64,000 nucleotides of DNA from positions 124,001 to 188,000 of the forward strand of contig CBDCYD010000015.1 in NCBI GenBank assembly GCA_965224045.1, given 5' to 3'. A model generated the notes under the pieces. The model worked only from the letters and a program-made list of their open reading frames with translations. It did not search any database and was not told where the DNA came from. Each line of letters begins with the position of its first letter. Positions within the stretch are counted from its first letter, which is position 1. Positions 49,013 to 57,670 of the stretch are shown here, in pieces. The position numbers and the translations under genes are program-made. This DNA comes from Tectiglobus sp965224045. Its GTDB lineage: Bacteria; Pseudomonadota; Alphaproteobacteria; Rhizobiales; Hyphomicrobiaceae.

Positions 49013-50575
49013 TCATGTCTGGTTAGCGTCTGGTCTCTGGGCGTCGAAAATTCCTGGAGCATCGTTCCTCTCCAGGACCCTACCGGGGACTATGGGGCTG
49101 ATACAGCCAAGTTCACCGGCTGCGAGATCAGGCAGCCGCGTGACGCGGTCAAGGAAGCGATCGATTTCGCCCGCGTCGAGGATCCCATTCGTCAATGATT
49201 GGAACTTGCGAACATAGTCTTCGCGATCGAATGGCGAGGCACCGGCCGGATGGGCATTCGCAACCCTGATTTCATCTTCCAGTACCGTTCCATCGTTGAA
49301 AGTGATCACGACGCGCGCGCCAAATGCCTTTGCGAGGGGATCGCGGGCATGGTAGCGCCGAGTCCATACCGGGTCTTCGATGGTTGAAACCTTGTGCCAC
49401 AAGCGAACGGTGTCGTGACGGTTGGCCCGTTCCGGCGCATAGGAACGGGTGTGGTGCCAGGTGCCGTCCTGCAGGGCAACTGCGAAGATATACATGATCG
49501 AATGGTCGAGGGTCTCCCGGCTGGCGCCGGGATCCATCTTTTGCGGATCTCCCGCACCTGTACCAATCACGTAGTGCGTATGATGCGAGGTATGGATGAC
49601 GACGGACTCGATTTGCTCGAAGTCCTCAATCCGCCGGCCCATTTGGAATGCCAAATCGATCAATGCTTGTGACTGGTATTCGGCCGAATGCTCCTTGGTA
49701 TATGTCTCCAGGATCGCACGCTTTGGCTGACCCGGGCCGGGCAGGGTGACTGCGTAGGCGACGTCAAACGGATCGCGGCCCTGCTCTCGCGCCGTACGGC
49801 CCGCGAGGATATAGGCCAGGATGCTGTATTCGCCCTCATAGATCGGGCTCGGTGCGCCTTCGCCGCGCATCGCGCGATCGACGGCTTCGATTGCGGTCTT
49901 GCCGGCGTGAGCCGGGGCGAAGGCCTTCCACGATGAGATCTCTCCCTTGCGTGACTGGCGCGTTGTAACTGAGCAGTGCAGCGCCTGCTGGATGGCCTGA
50001 TACGTCATCTCGGGTTCGAGGCGGAGCAAGGTCGATATACCCGCGGCGGCGGCCGGTGCGAGGTGTGCGATGTGATCGATCTTGTGTTCGTGCAGGCAAA
50101 TGCCCTTGACCAGCGCGACATGGACCTCATAGGCGGTCGCGATGGCGCGCACGGTGTCGTGCCCGCTGCAACCGCATTGCTGCGCCACGGCCAGGATCGG
50201 CGGGATGTTATCTCCCGGATGTGCGTAGTCTGCTGCCAAGAAGGTGTCGTGATAGTCGAGTTCGCGGACGGCCGTGCCGTTGGCCCAGGCAGCCCATTCC
50301 GCGCACACCTCGAAGTCGTGGGGCAGGCCGAACAAGGTCGCGCCGCCAGCGCGTGGATGTGCGAGCGCCATCGCCCGGGCAGACTTTACCGGCCGCCTGT
50401 TGATGGCCGCGATGGCGACGGCGGCGTTATCGATGATGCGGTTTGCAATCATGTCCGCGACGTCGCCGTCCACATCGGCCGGATCGGCCGCCAACTCGGC
50501 CAGTTTCCAGGCGAATTGATCTTCGCGCGGCAAAGCCTTGGCTGACGGGACTGCGCGAATTTCGTGGCGGATCAT
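49013..50575 (-). CDS. MmgE/PrpD family protein
   Basis: The 520-residue protein belongs to the MmgE/PrpD family (2-methylcitrate dehydratase and relatives): MIANRIIDNAAVAIAAINRR, WANGTAVRELDYHDTFLAAD and AHPGDNIPPILAVAQQCGCS, followed by the C-terminal lid domain with FNDGTVLEDEIRVANAHPAG. Members dehydrate or isomerise carboxylic acids such as 2-methylcitrate, cis-aconitate or iminodisuccinate. There is no PrpC or PrpB gene nearby, so methylcitrate is unlikely. It is divergent from the PhyH-type gene and may share its regulation. Confidence 0.85.
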   Translation of the reverse strand: MIRHEIRAVPSAKALPREDQFAWKLAELAADPADVDGDVADMIANRIIDNAAVAIAAINRRPVKSARAMALAHPRAGGATLFGLPHDFEVCAEWAAWANGTAVRELDYHDTFLAADYAHPGDNIPPILAVAQQCGCSGHDTVRAIATAYEVHVALVKGICLHEHKIDHIAHLAPAAAAGISTLLRLEPEMTYQAIQQALHCSVTTRQSRKGEISSWKAFAPAHAGKTAIEAVDRAMRGEGAPSPIYEGEYSILAYILAGRTAREQGRDPFDVAYAVTLPGPGQPKRAILETYTKEHSAEYQSQALIDLAFQMGRRIEDFEQIESVVIHTSHHTHYVIGTGAGDPQKMDPGASRETLDHSIMYIFAVALQDGTWHHTRSYAPERANRHDTVRLWHKVSTIEDPVWTRRYHARDPLAKAFGARVVITFNDGTVLEDEIRVANAHPAGASPFDREDYVRKFQSLTNGILDAGEIDRFLDRVTRLPDLAAGELGCISPIVPGRVLERNDAPGIFDAQRPDANQT

Positions 50576-50923
50576 GATGGGCGGATGAGTGGCCGGGTAC
50601 AGCGTACAACGTCGTGAGCGGTGGTGCCGGCGGCAAGACTAACCGAGTTGGGCTTGATCGGCCAGGATCGGTGAAATACGCGATTGCAGCACCATAGCAG
50701 GCGATGTTCGCGCCGCCGCGCGCAAATGACATCCGGCGTACCGAAGCACCCGCACGAGGTGGGGCCTGCGGTTGCACGCACGTACCGTCGGCCTCCCCGG
50801 CGCGCATGCAAGCGCCTATGCGTGCGCTTGCAGGAGCCGAAGGCCGGAGGCTGGCATCCGCCCTGCGGTCGTGGCATTCTCTTTTCGATCGGTATTGCGA
50901 ACCGCACAGCATTGCGAGGATGG
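50576..50923. other. Divergent promoter region with an inverted repeat
   Basis: These 348 bases separate the PrpD-like and PhyH-type genes. A perfect 9-base inverted repeat, TGCAAGCGC (50807-50815) and GCGCTTGCA (50824-50832), has an 8-base spacer and is a possible operator for a dimeric regulator. No regulator gene is adjacent. Nothing else is recognised. Confidence 0.35.
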
Positions 50924-51715
50924 ATGATGCGACTCGATCAACAGCAGCGCGCGGCACTGGATCGCGACGGGTTTTTGATCTTGCCTGGTGTTTTCTCCCC
51001 CGCCGAAGTCGAGCTGATCAGGTCGCGGCTGCCGGCTCTGTTTGGTAAAGATGACCCGGCCAATATCGTCGAACAGGCCTCTGGTGAAGTTCGCACGTCA
51101 ATGGGGCTGCACCTGCGTGACGAGGTCTTTGCACGCCTCGTGCGTCATCCGCGCCTTGTCGGGCCCGCGCTGCAGGTGCTGGACGAGCCGGCCTACATTC
51201 AGCAGGTCAAGGTCAACGTCAAGGCCGCCTTCTCGGGCGAAATCTGGCAGTGGCATTACGACTTTGCGACGCATCATGCAGAGGATGGCGTGCCGCGACC
51301 CCTCGCACTCAACCTGCACATCTTTCTCGATGATGTCAGCGAGTTCAACGGACCGCTCTATTTCGTGCCAGGGTCCCACAAAATGGGCGATCATGGAGCG
51401 CACCTCGATTCGACAACGACGAGCTATCCGTTGTGGGTATGTGATGATGCACGCGTGCGCGAACTCGTATCGGACCGCGGACTGGTTTCGGCAAAAGGTC
51501 AGAAGGGGACGATGCTGATCTTCCATGACACCCTGGTGCACGGCTCGCCGAACAACATGTCGCCGTGGGATCGGGCTATTTTTTCGCTCATCCTCAACCC
51601 GATCTCGAACGCGCGCACACTCCCGACCCGGCCTGACTATAAGCACCACCGCGACCTGACGCCCGTGACGGCGTTGGCGGATGACTGTCTCGGAGTGAGC
51701 GCCGCCGCCGAGTAA
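50924..51715 (+). CDS. Phytanoyl-CoA dioxygenase (PhyH) family protein
   Basis: From the ATG at 50924 (gagga upstream) the product has 263 residues: DRDGFLILPGVFSPAEVELI, then the Fe(II) ligands H111-x-D113 (WQWHYDF) and H206 (VHGSPNN), with R217 for 2-oxoglutarate. The middle (FLDDVSEFNGPLYFVPGSHK) resembles ectoine-hydroxylase-like members that act on free amino acids or small acids. Next comes an SHMT-like gene 22 bases later, so the hydroxylated product may be a beta-hydroxy amino acid that the second enzyme cleaves. Confidence 0.85.
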   Translation: MMRLDQQQRAALDRDGFLILPGVFSPAEVELIRSRLPALFGKDDPANIVEQASGEVRTSMGLHLRDEVFARLVRHPRLVGPALQVLDEPAYIQQVKVNVKAAFSGEIWQWHYDFATHHAEDGVPRPLALNLHIFLDDVSEFNGPLYFVPGSHKMGDHGAHLDSTTTSYPLWVCDDARVRELVSDRGLVSAKGQKGTMLIFHDTLVHGSPNNMSPWDRAIFSLILNPISNARTLPTRPDYKHHRDLTPVTALADDCLGVSAAAE

Positions 51716-51737
51716 GTCCCAGATCAGGAGACTTTGC

Positions 51738-53057
51738 ATGGCCTCTTTGGCATTTCGACCGTGGGTCCCGGACGCCTGCGAGCACTACGTCCAGGCACTT
51801 GCTGACAAAGTTGCCGACGCCGAGCCGGATGCCATTGCTGCACAGCTCGATGATCTGGTGAACTGCAACCGCGAGATCCATGAGCGTGAGTGCTTCAACC
51901 TCAATCCGGCAACCAACGTGATGAACCCGAAGGCTGAGGCGCTTCTGGCGTCCGGCTTGGGAACGCGTCCGTCGCTCGGCTATCCGGGCGACAAGTACGA
52001 AATGGGACTCGAGGCAATCGAGCAGATCGAAGTGATCGCGGCGGAGCTTTGCGCCAAGGTTTTCGACGCGAAGTATGCAGAGATCCGCGTTGCGTCTGGT
52101 GCGATGGCCAATCTCTATGCCTTTCTTGCAACCTGCCGTCCCGGTGATGCAATCATAGCGCCACCGGCGACAATTGGCGGTCACGTTACACATCACGATG
52201 CCGGTTGTGCGGGGCTGTTCGGGCTCGACATTCACGAAGCGCCGGTCCACGGCGACGGCTACACCGTCGATCTCGGCGGTCTGAGCGAGCTTGCCCGGTC
52301 GACGCGCCCAAAACTCATCACGATCGGTGGCAGCCTCAACCTCTTGCCTCATCCGGTCGCCCAGATCGGTGAGATTGCCCGGTCGGTCGGGGCCAGGGTT
52401 TTGTTCGACGCCGCACATCAATGCGGAATTATCGCAGGTGGCGCGTGGCCGAACCCACTCAGCGAAGGCGCCGACGTGATGACAATGAGTACCTACAAGA
52501 GCCTTGCCGGGCCGGCGGGCGGACTGATCATCACCAACGATGCAGACATTGCAGAGCGGCTCGACCGGATCGCGTTTCCCGGCATGACCGCAAATTTCGA
52601 CGCCGCAAAATCCGCTGCCCTGGCTGTGACGATGCTCGACTGGATTGTCCACGGCGAGGCGTATGCCACCACCATGACCGAAACCGCCAAAGCGCTGGCC
52701 GAAGCGCTGGCCGCAGAAGGCATACCCGTATTCAAGTGTGGTGAAACGTTTACAGCATCCCACCAGTTCGCAGTCGAGGCCGCACGCTTTGGTGGCGGCC
52801 AGGCGGCCTCCAAGACGTTGCGCAAGGCAGGCTTTCTTGCGTGCGGTATCGGACTGCCCCTTGATCCCGTGCCAGGTGACCTCAACGGGTTGCGGCTCGG
52901 TACTCCGGAACTTGCCCGATGGGGTGTGCGCATCGAACACGCGCCGGCGCTTGCGCGCCTGATCGCAAGTGCCCTCGCCAGCAATCAACCGGAGGCGCTG
53001 GCTGACGACGTGCGCCAACTGCGCGTGAAGTTCGATACGATCCACTTCATCCGCTGA
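51738..53057 (+). CDS. Serine hydroxymethyltransferase-like PLP enzyme
   Basis: The 439-residue protein has the SHMT fold-type I outline: LNPATNVMNPKAEALLASGL, PSLGYPGDKYEMGLEAIEQI, VASGAMANLYAFLATCRPGD, FDAAHQCGIIAGG (D224, H227) and the PLP lysine K254 in MSTYKSLAGPAGGLI. It differs from GlyA, where TTTTHKTLRGPRGG is usual: the histidine before the lysine is tyrosine and the folate-side residues are changed. A relative acting as a beta-hydroxy-amino-acid aldolase or on alpha-methylserine is more likely than housekeeping GlyA. It is co-transcribed with the PhyH-type gene. Confidence 0.82.
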   Translation: MASLAFRPWVPDACEHYVQALADKVADAEPDAIAAQLDDLVNCNREIHERECFNLNPATNVMNPKAEALLASGLGTRPSLGYPGDKYEMGLEAIEQIEVIAAELCAKVFDAKYAEIRVASGAMANLYAFLATCRPGDAIIAPPATIGGHVTHHDAGCAGLFGLDIHEAPVHGDGYTVDLGGLSELARSTRPKLITIGGSLNLLPHPVAQIGEIARSVGARVLFDAAHQCGIIAGGAWPNPLSEGADVMTMSTYKSLAGPAGGLIITNDADIAERLDRIAFPGMTANFDAAKSAALAVTMLDWIVHGEAYATTMTETAKALAEALAAEGIPVFKCGETFTASHQFAVEAARFGGGQAASKTLRKAGFLACGIGLPLDPVPGDLNGLRLGTPELARWGVRIEHAPALARLIASALASNQPEALADDVRQLRVKFDTIHFIR

Positions 53058-53082
53058 ATGACCCCGCCGGCGCCGTCAGCGT

Positions 53083-53967
53083 TCATGCTGCAGCCGGGAT
53101 CGGCCGGTTTTCGCCAACCAATGTCACGCGGTGCATGATGCGGCGGACATTGGCGTTGTCGAAGGGTTCGACCGCATGCATGGTACACCGGTTGTCCCAC
53201 ATGATGACATCGTGCGGTGCCCAGACGTGGCGGTAGACGAAACATTGAGAGGTTGCGTGTGCGATCAATTGATCAAGCAATCGACGGCCGTCTTCGGCCT
53301 CCATACCTTCCACTGATGACATCGTGTGCGGCGACAGGAACAGCGAGCGTCTGCCGGTGACCGGATGCACCTGAACGAGGGGATGGCGGACAGGCGGGAG
53401 TTCGTCGTACTCGCCCTTGTCCTGCTTTTTCGCGAGTTCGGGCGACAGGCTCAGAATGTAATCGTGATCGTGAACCACCCACAGGCCTGCAATTCTGCTC
53501 TGCGTGGCCTCGTCGAGCGCATCGTAGGCCGCATACATGTTCGCGAACAGCGTGTTACCGCCGGCGTTGGTGATCTCGATGCCATGCAGGATCGACCCCT
53601 TGCTCGGAATTTCCCGAAACGAGCTGTCCGTGTGCCAGCGCCACGACTGGCTCAGATATTGCCATGAGGTCTCTTTGGGCGAAATGATCTTACCGGCCTC
53701 ATCGACGTTCGACACACGATAGATCTCCGGGTGTTCAGATGAACGGTGGGCGAGGGACGGATGGATTTCTAGGTCACCGAACCGCCGCCCGAACGCAACG
53801 TGCTCGGCGTCGGTGAGAGCCTGGTCCGGGAAGATCAACAATGGATCGTCCATCCAAAGTGCGTGCAATTCGGAAAATGTCGTATCATCGATCGGGCATG
53901 ACAGATCAATGCCAAGCACTTCCGTCCCAATGAGAGGGTGGCGTTTCGCCGTTTGAAGTCGGCTCAA
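53083..53967 (-). CDS. TauD/TfdA family 2-oxoglutarate dioxygenase
   Basis: The 294-residue protein has TauD-family features: VLGIDLSCPIDD, LIFPDQALTDAEHVAFGRRF, the iron ligands H112-x-D114 (WHTDSSF) and H264 (NRCTMHAV), and an Arg pair soon after (VRRIMHRVTL). Typical substrates are sulfonates, phenoxyacetates and hydroxy acids. It converges on the SHMT-like gene and may belong to the same catabolic region, but its direction differs. The substrate cannot be inferred. Confidence 0.85.
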   Translation of the reverse strand: MSRLQTAKRHPLIGTEVLGIDLSCPIDDTTFSELHALWMDDPLLIFPDQALTDAEHVAFGRRFGDLEIHPSLAHRSSEHPEIYRVSNVDEAGKIISPKETSWQYLSQSWRWHTDSSFREIPSKGSILHGIEITNAGGNTLFANMYAAYDALDEATQSRIAGLWVVHDHDYILSLSPELAKKQDKGEYDELPPVRHPLVQVHPVTGRRSLFLSPHTMSSVEGMEAEDGRRLLDQLIAHATSQCFVYRHVWAPHDVIMWDNRCTMHAVEPFDNANVRRIMHRVTLVGENRPIPAAA

Positions 53968-54126
53968 TGTTGTTTCTCCGGCATCTGCAAATCTTGACTG
54001 CCGTCGGGCAGTTTGCGCATCAGATCATTGTAATGTCCGAGTTCAAAGTAAACAGCTCTGAGCGACACGACCGGTAGGATAACCGGACTGTCTCCGGTCG
54101 GCCGAAGCGCTATGCGCAGCCGCGCC

Positions 54127-54873
54127 TCAGCTACTGCCGCCCTCACGTTGCACGGTTTCGCTGCAGTCCATGCGGGCGAGCGACACAAGCTTTGCACCTT
54201 CGAAAGGTGCGCGATCGCTCTGCAGCTGACCATGACCGTAGACGTCATTGCAATCCATCTCGTATCGGTCCTGCAATGCCCGGATCACGGCCAGGCCGGC
54301 TGCGAGCTGGCGGTTGGTAATGTATTCGCCGGAGCACATGTGCCAGCGCCGCCAGTTCGGGCGCAGTAGCGGGTCGCATCCTCCGACCAGGGAAATGCCA
54401 ATGGTGTTTGCCGACCACAAATGACGCGCGAGCGGCCGGCGCTGTCGACGACGCGACGATTTGATATGGTTCGTGCGCTTGGAAAGTGGTGCGCCCTGAG
54501 CGATGCGACCGCCACGGCCGACATAGAAGTGATAGCCGTAGGCGTGACCACCCCGGCTAAAATCCCGACGGTGGCCATATGACACCAGATCGAGAACCGG
54601 ACGAACGCCGGTATAGTGGACCACGATCGCAACCGGCTTCTTCTTGCGCTTCGAGCCACGTACCGAGTAGCGCGCGTCGGGGTCGGCCCAGTACTGCACC
54701 GTGTAGCCCGGAATTGCGAGCACGTCGTTTGGCCCCGCCTGCTCCAGCCACGCTGTCGGCGGTGCCGCATCGTCAAGACGCGCACGCCCTTCAAGCTGGA
54801 CCCAGGCGATGACAATGGCGCTTACGGCGACAACCGCGCCGACCGAGAAGTTCTTGGCAAACGAGCGAAGCAT
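54127..54873 (-). CDS. N-acetylmuramoyl-L-alanine amidase domain protein (Amidase_2)
   Basis: From the ATG at 54873 the product has 248 residues. An N-terminal membrane anchor (FSVGAVVAVSAIVIAWVQLE) precedes an Amidase_2/PGRP-like domain: AIVVHYTGVRPV, HAYGYHFYVGRGGRIAQGAP, NTIGISLVGG, ITNRQLAAGLAVIRALQDRY and VYGHGQLQSDR. The histidines in VVHYT and YGHGQ are likely zinc ligands. It should cleave the amide between muramic acid and L-Ala in the periplasm. A basic loop (KSSRRRQRRPLARH) is unusual inside the domain. The ribosome binding site is weak. Confidence 0.8.
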   Translation of the reverse strand: MLRSFAKNFSVGAVVAVSAIVIAWVQLEGRARLDDAAPPTAWLEQAGPNDVLAIPGYTVQYWADPDARYSVRGSKRKKKPVAIVVHYTGVRPVLDLVSYGHRRDFSRGGHAYGYHFYVGRGGRIAQGAPLSKRTNHIKSSRRRQRRPLARHLWSANTIGISLVGGCDPLLRPNWRRWHMCSGEYITNRQLAAGLAVIRALQDRYEMDCNDVYGHGQLQSDRAPFEGAKLVSLARMDCSETVQREGGSS

Positions 54874-55047
54874 CGACCCTGTTAATGCGCCTTCCGATTG
54901 CGATTGACGGCAACGGTGGCCGTTTGGCAGCACACCTTTTGCTGTTAACTGTCAAAACCATCTACGATTTGCATGGCAACCGCGTGGCAGGCTGTGTCTC
55001 CAGGGTGCATAATTTGGCGCAATTTGATGGCGTTGGAGAGCAAGGCG

Positions 55048-56046
55048 ATGGCAACCGAGACGATGTCCGCCGTGGTTTGTGAAAGAACTGATCGTGACCT
55101 TGCCGGCGTCGGTGTCGAGGCTGTCGCGCGCCCACAGCCCGACGCCGGCAAGGTCCTCGTGCAAGTGGCAGCCGCCAGCATCAACTTCCCCGATATCCTG
55201 ATGTGCCAGGGCTTGTATCAACACCGGCCGGACCCGCCGTTCGTGCCAGGCATGAACCTTGCCGGTGTAATCGTTGCATGCGGCGAGAACGTCGCGGCCT
55301 GGCGGGTTGGTCAGCGCGTCGCCGGCTCCGTCCGAACGGGCGCTTTTGCCCGCTTTGCCGTCATGGCGGCCGAAACGGCGCATGCCATTCCCGATACCTT
55401 CACGATGGCAGAGGCGGCTGCCTATCCCTCGGCCTACTTGACGGCCTATGTGGCGCTGGTGCGCCGGGCCGCCGTGCAACCCGGCGAGACGGTTCTCGTG
55501 CATGGCGCCGCCGGTGGTGTCGGCCTCGCAACCGTTGCTCTGGCCAAGACGCTCGGTGCCACGGTCATTGCCACCGCCTCTTCGCCAGCAAAGCGGGCAT
55601 TTCTGAAGGACTACGGGGCCGACCAAGTGCTCTCTCCCGATGCCGGTTTTCGAGATGAGGTGAAGGCACTCACCAATGGGCGCGGCGCCGATGTCATCTT
55701 CGACCCGGTTGGTGGCGACGTCTTCGATGAGTCGACGCGCTGCATAGCCTTCGACGGACGACTCCTCGTCGTCGGGTTCACATCGGGGCGCATAGCAGAA
55801 GTCGCAACGAACATTCCGCTAATCAAGGGCTTTTCGGTTGTCGGCGTCCGCGCCGGGGAATATGGCCGGCGATTTCCCGATCGTGGTCGTGAGAATGTTG
55901 CTGCCATCTGGGAGATGGCCCGCGAAGGGCTTGTGCGGCCGCACGTGCATGCGCAATTGCCGTTGGCGGAGTGGCGGCGTGGCTTTGCAATGCTCACCGA
56001 CCGCGAAGCTATCGGCAAGGTTGTCCTACTGCCAGGCGATGCGTGA
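55048..56046 (+). CDS. NADPH:quinone oxidoreductase-like zinc-independent MDR protein
   Basis: From the ATG at 55048 (ggagag and aagg upstream) the product has 332 residues: VQVAAASINFPDILMCQGLY, PFVPGMNLAGVIVACGENVA, the Rossmann motif VHGAAGGVGLATVALAKTLG and FDPVGGDVFDESTRCIAFDG. No zinc-binding cysteine cluster is present, as in the quinone oxidoreductase branch. It reduces quinones or enoyl compounds with NADPH. It is convergent with the dimeric-barrel gene at 56088. Earlier in-frame ATGs at 54973 and 55027 are less likely. Confidence 0.88.
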   Translation: MATETMSAVVCERTDRDLAGVGVEAVARPQPDAGKVLVQVAAASINFPDILMCQGLYQHRPDPPFVPGMNLAGVIVACGENVAAWRVGQRVAGSVRTGAFARFAVMAAETAHAIPDTFTMAEAAAYPSAYLTAYVALVRRAAVQPGETVLVHGAAGGVGLATVALAKTLGATVIATASSPAKRAFLKDYGADQVLSPDAGFRDEVKALTNGRGADVIFDPVGGDVFDESTRCIAFDGRLLVVGFTSGRIAEVATNIPLIKGFSVVGVRAGEYGRRFPDRGRENVAAIWEMAREGLVRPHVHAQLPLAEWRRGFAMLTDREAIGKVVLLPGDA

Positions 56047-56087
56047 TGTCGCATTGCCCCGCGGTCTTCGGACCGGCCACCGAAGGC

Positions 56088-56729
56088 CTACCCGTTTCGC
56101 TCATAACGCCGGGTCAGGACGCGCAGGCGATCGCGAAAATGCGGCCGGATCTTCTCGGTCCAGGGTGTGTTGGCTGCATCGGCCCAAGCTTGGGACCGTG
56201 TCACGTCTGGATGCTCGAGATGATAAATCGCGACATATTTGTGGCTGCTCGGCGTGCCGTCACCGGCGATGTAGCGACGCGCGGAGAGACAACCGGGGAC
56301 CGCGCCGAGTGCAGCCAGATGCTCTTCATCATACCAGGCGTTGAACTCTGCCTCCGCCTCGGGCGCTACGTTCATTGCATTGATGAGGAGGCCTCCGGCT
56401 GTACCGGGCGCTGGCGCATCACCCGGTGTCAGCTGGCGGCCTTCGAAGCGCACTAGGCGCTGGCACATCGCCGTCACCCGCTTGGTCCAGACGGACGAAT
56501 TCTTGTATGCAATGGCCAGATAGGCGGGACTGCGCAAAACACCGAGGGAGTCGAGGTCATAGGTTGCAACTGCCCGTTTGGGGTTTTCGTCGTCAAGCCA
56601 GCGCTCGCAGGCCCCAAAACCGGCAATGGCTTGGCGTTCCGGCAGGTGTTCAAGATCATACCAATCGTGAAACTCGTCCTCGTGCGCGTTTGCAAAGTCA
56701 AACGCGACAGCCAGCAAGCCTTTGGCCAT
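56088..56729 (-). CDS. Duplicated dimeric alpha/beta-barrel protein (EthD/DUF4286-like)
   Basis: The 213-residue protein contains the same motif twice: EFHDWYDLEHLPERQAIAGF at about 18-37 and EFNAWYDEEHLAALGAVPGC at about 128-147. This W-Y-D-x-E-H-L pattern is typical of EthD-like and DUF4286 barrels, which are normally 100-residue homodimers, so here two have been fused into an internal pseudo-dimer. Such proteins bind small hydrophobic or polyketide-like compounds. The gene follows the SDR gene by 45 bases and has aaggag upstream. Confidence 0.72.
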   Translation of the reverse strand: MAKGLLAVAFDFANAHEDEFHDWYDLEHLPERQAIAGFGACERWLDDENPKRAVATYDLDSLGVLRSPAYLAIAYKNSSVWTKRVTAMCQRLVRFEGRQLTPGDAPAPGTAGGLLINAMNVAPEAEAEFNAWYDEEHLAALGAVPGCLSARRYIAGDGTPSSHKYVAIYHLEHPDVTRSQAWADAANTPWTEKIRPHFRDRLRVLTRRYERNG

Positions 56730-56774
56730 TGCAGCTCTCCTTGGATGTTGTTGCCGGCGACCGGCGTCGGCCTG

Positions 56775-57515
56775 CTATGGCCGTCCACCTGCTATACGGA
56801 GATTGGCGCCTGCAACGTAGGATGCCTTGTCGGACATCAGCCAAACGATCCCTTCTGCAATCTCTTCGGCTTCACCAACGCGCCCGATTGGAATGGACGG
56901 GCCCTGCGTTCTCAGCGCTTCCGGGTTCGGCATGTCGGTCCGCGTCAGGCCGGGCGCGACGGCGTTCACACGGATACCTTCACCGGCGACCTCTTGCGAC
57001 AGTCCAATGGTGAGGGAGTTCACGGCGCCCTTCGAAATGGCATAGAGAACATTGTCGTTCGCTCCGCCGCGATGCGCCGCCCCTGAAGACACATTGACGA
57101 TGACACCACCATTGCCGCCTTGATTGCGCGACATGCGCTTGACCGCGGCCTGTGCGCACAAGATGTAACCCGTCACGTTTACGGCGAGAACGCGTTCGAT
57201 CGCTTCGACGCCGAGTGCTTCCAGCCTGCCGCGCGGTCCGATCATGCCTGCGTTGTTGACCAGGCCATCAAGACGGCCCCACTCATCATCGATCGCTGCG
57301 AACATGCGCTGCACGTCGGTATCATTGGCGGTGTCAGCCTGCACGGTCAGGACCGGGGCACCGGCTTCTCCGGCGGCTTTGGCAACGTCCTGCGCTGCCT
57401 CCGCATTTGCATGGTAGTTGATTGCGACGGCCCAGCCATCGGCAGCCAACGCCTTGACAGTTGCAGCGCCAATTCCGCGACTGCCACCGGTGACGAGTGC
57501 AACCTTGCGATCCAT
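56775..57515 (-). CDS. Short-chain dehydrogenase/reductase
   Basis: The 246-residue protein is a classical SDR: TGGSRGIGAATVKALAADGW, NNAGMIGP, IVNVSSGAA, the catalytic Tyr-Lys pair in YAISKGAV, and PGLTRTDM. An aaggag site lies before the ATG. It oxidises or reduces an alcohol or ketone with NAD(P)H. It is followed by the dimeric-barrel gene and preceded by the RND pump gene (155-base gap). Confidence 0.9.
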   Translation of the reverse strand: MDRKVALVTGGSRGIGAATVKALAADGWAVAINYHANAEAAQDVAKAAGEAGAPVLTVQADTANDTDVQRMFAAIDDEWGRLDGLVNNAGMIGPRGRLEALGVEAIERVLAVNVTGYILCAQAAVKRMSRNQGGNGGVIVNVSSGAAHRGGANDNVLYAISKGAVNSLTIGLSQEVAGEGIRVNAVAPGLTRTDMPNPEALRTQGPSIPIGRVGEAEEIAEGIVWLMSDKASYVAGANLRIAGGRP

Positions 57516-57670
57516 CCAAGTTCTCCTTTCATTGTTTCCGACATTTTGTCAGCCGCGCCCGATCTTGGCCACGAACAATTGGCTGCCGGCAAGGCCTTCG
57601 CGCATTGGCGATCGACTGGCGTGGCGTTGCTCCGGATCCGGACGTCGTCGCTCGCGACTTGCGCGCGCTT

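Noticed and set aside
49013..50575. Reading the MmgE/PrpD protein as a methylcitrate-cycle enzyme
   Set aside because: No citrate synthase or methylisocitrate lyase gene is near, and the family has several other substrates.
51594..53045. A 483-residue minus-strand frame opposite the SHMT-like gene
   Set aside because: Same reasoning: the plus-strand protein has clear PLP-enzyme motifs, and the antisense product has none.
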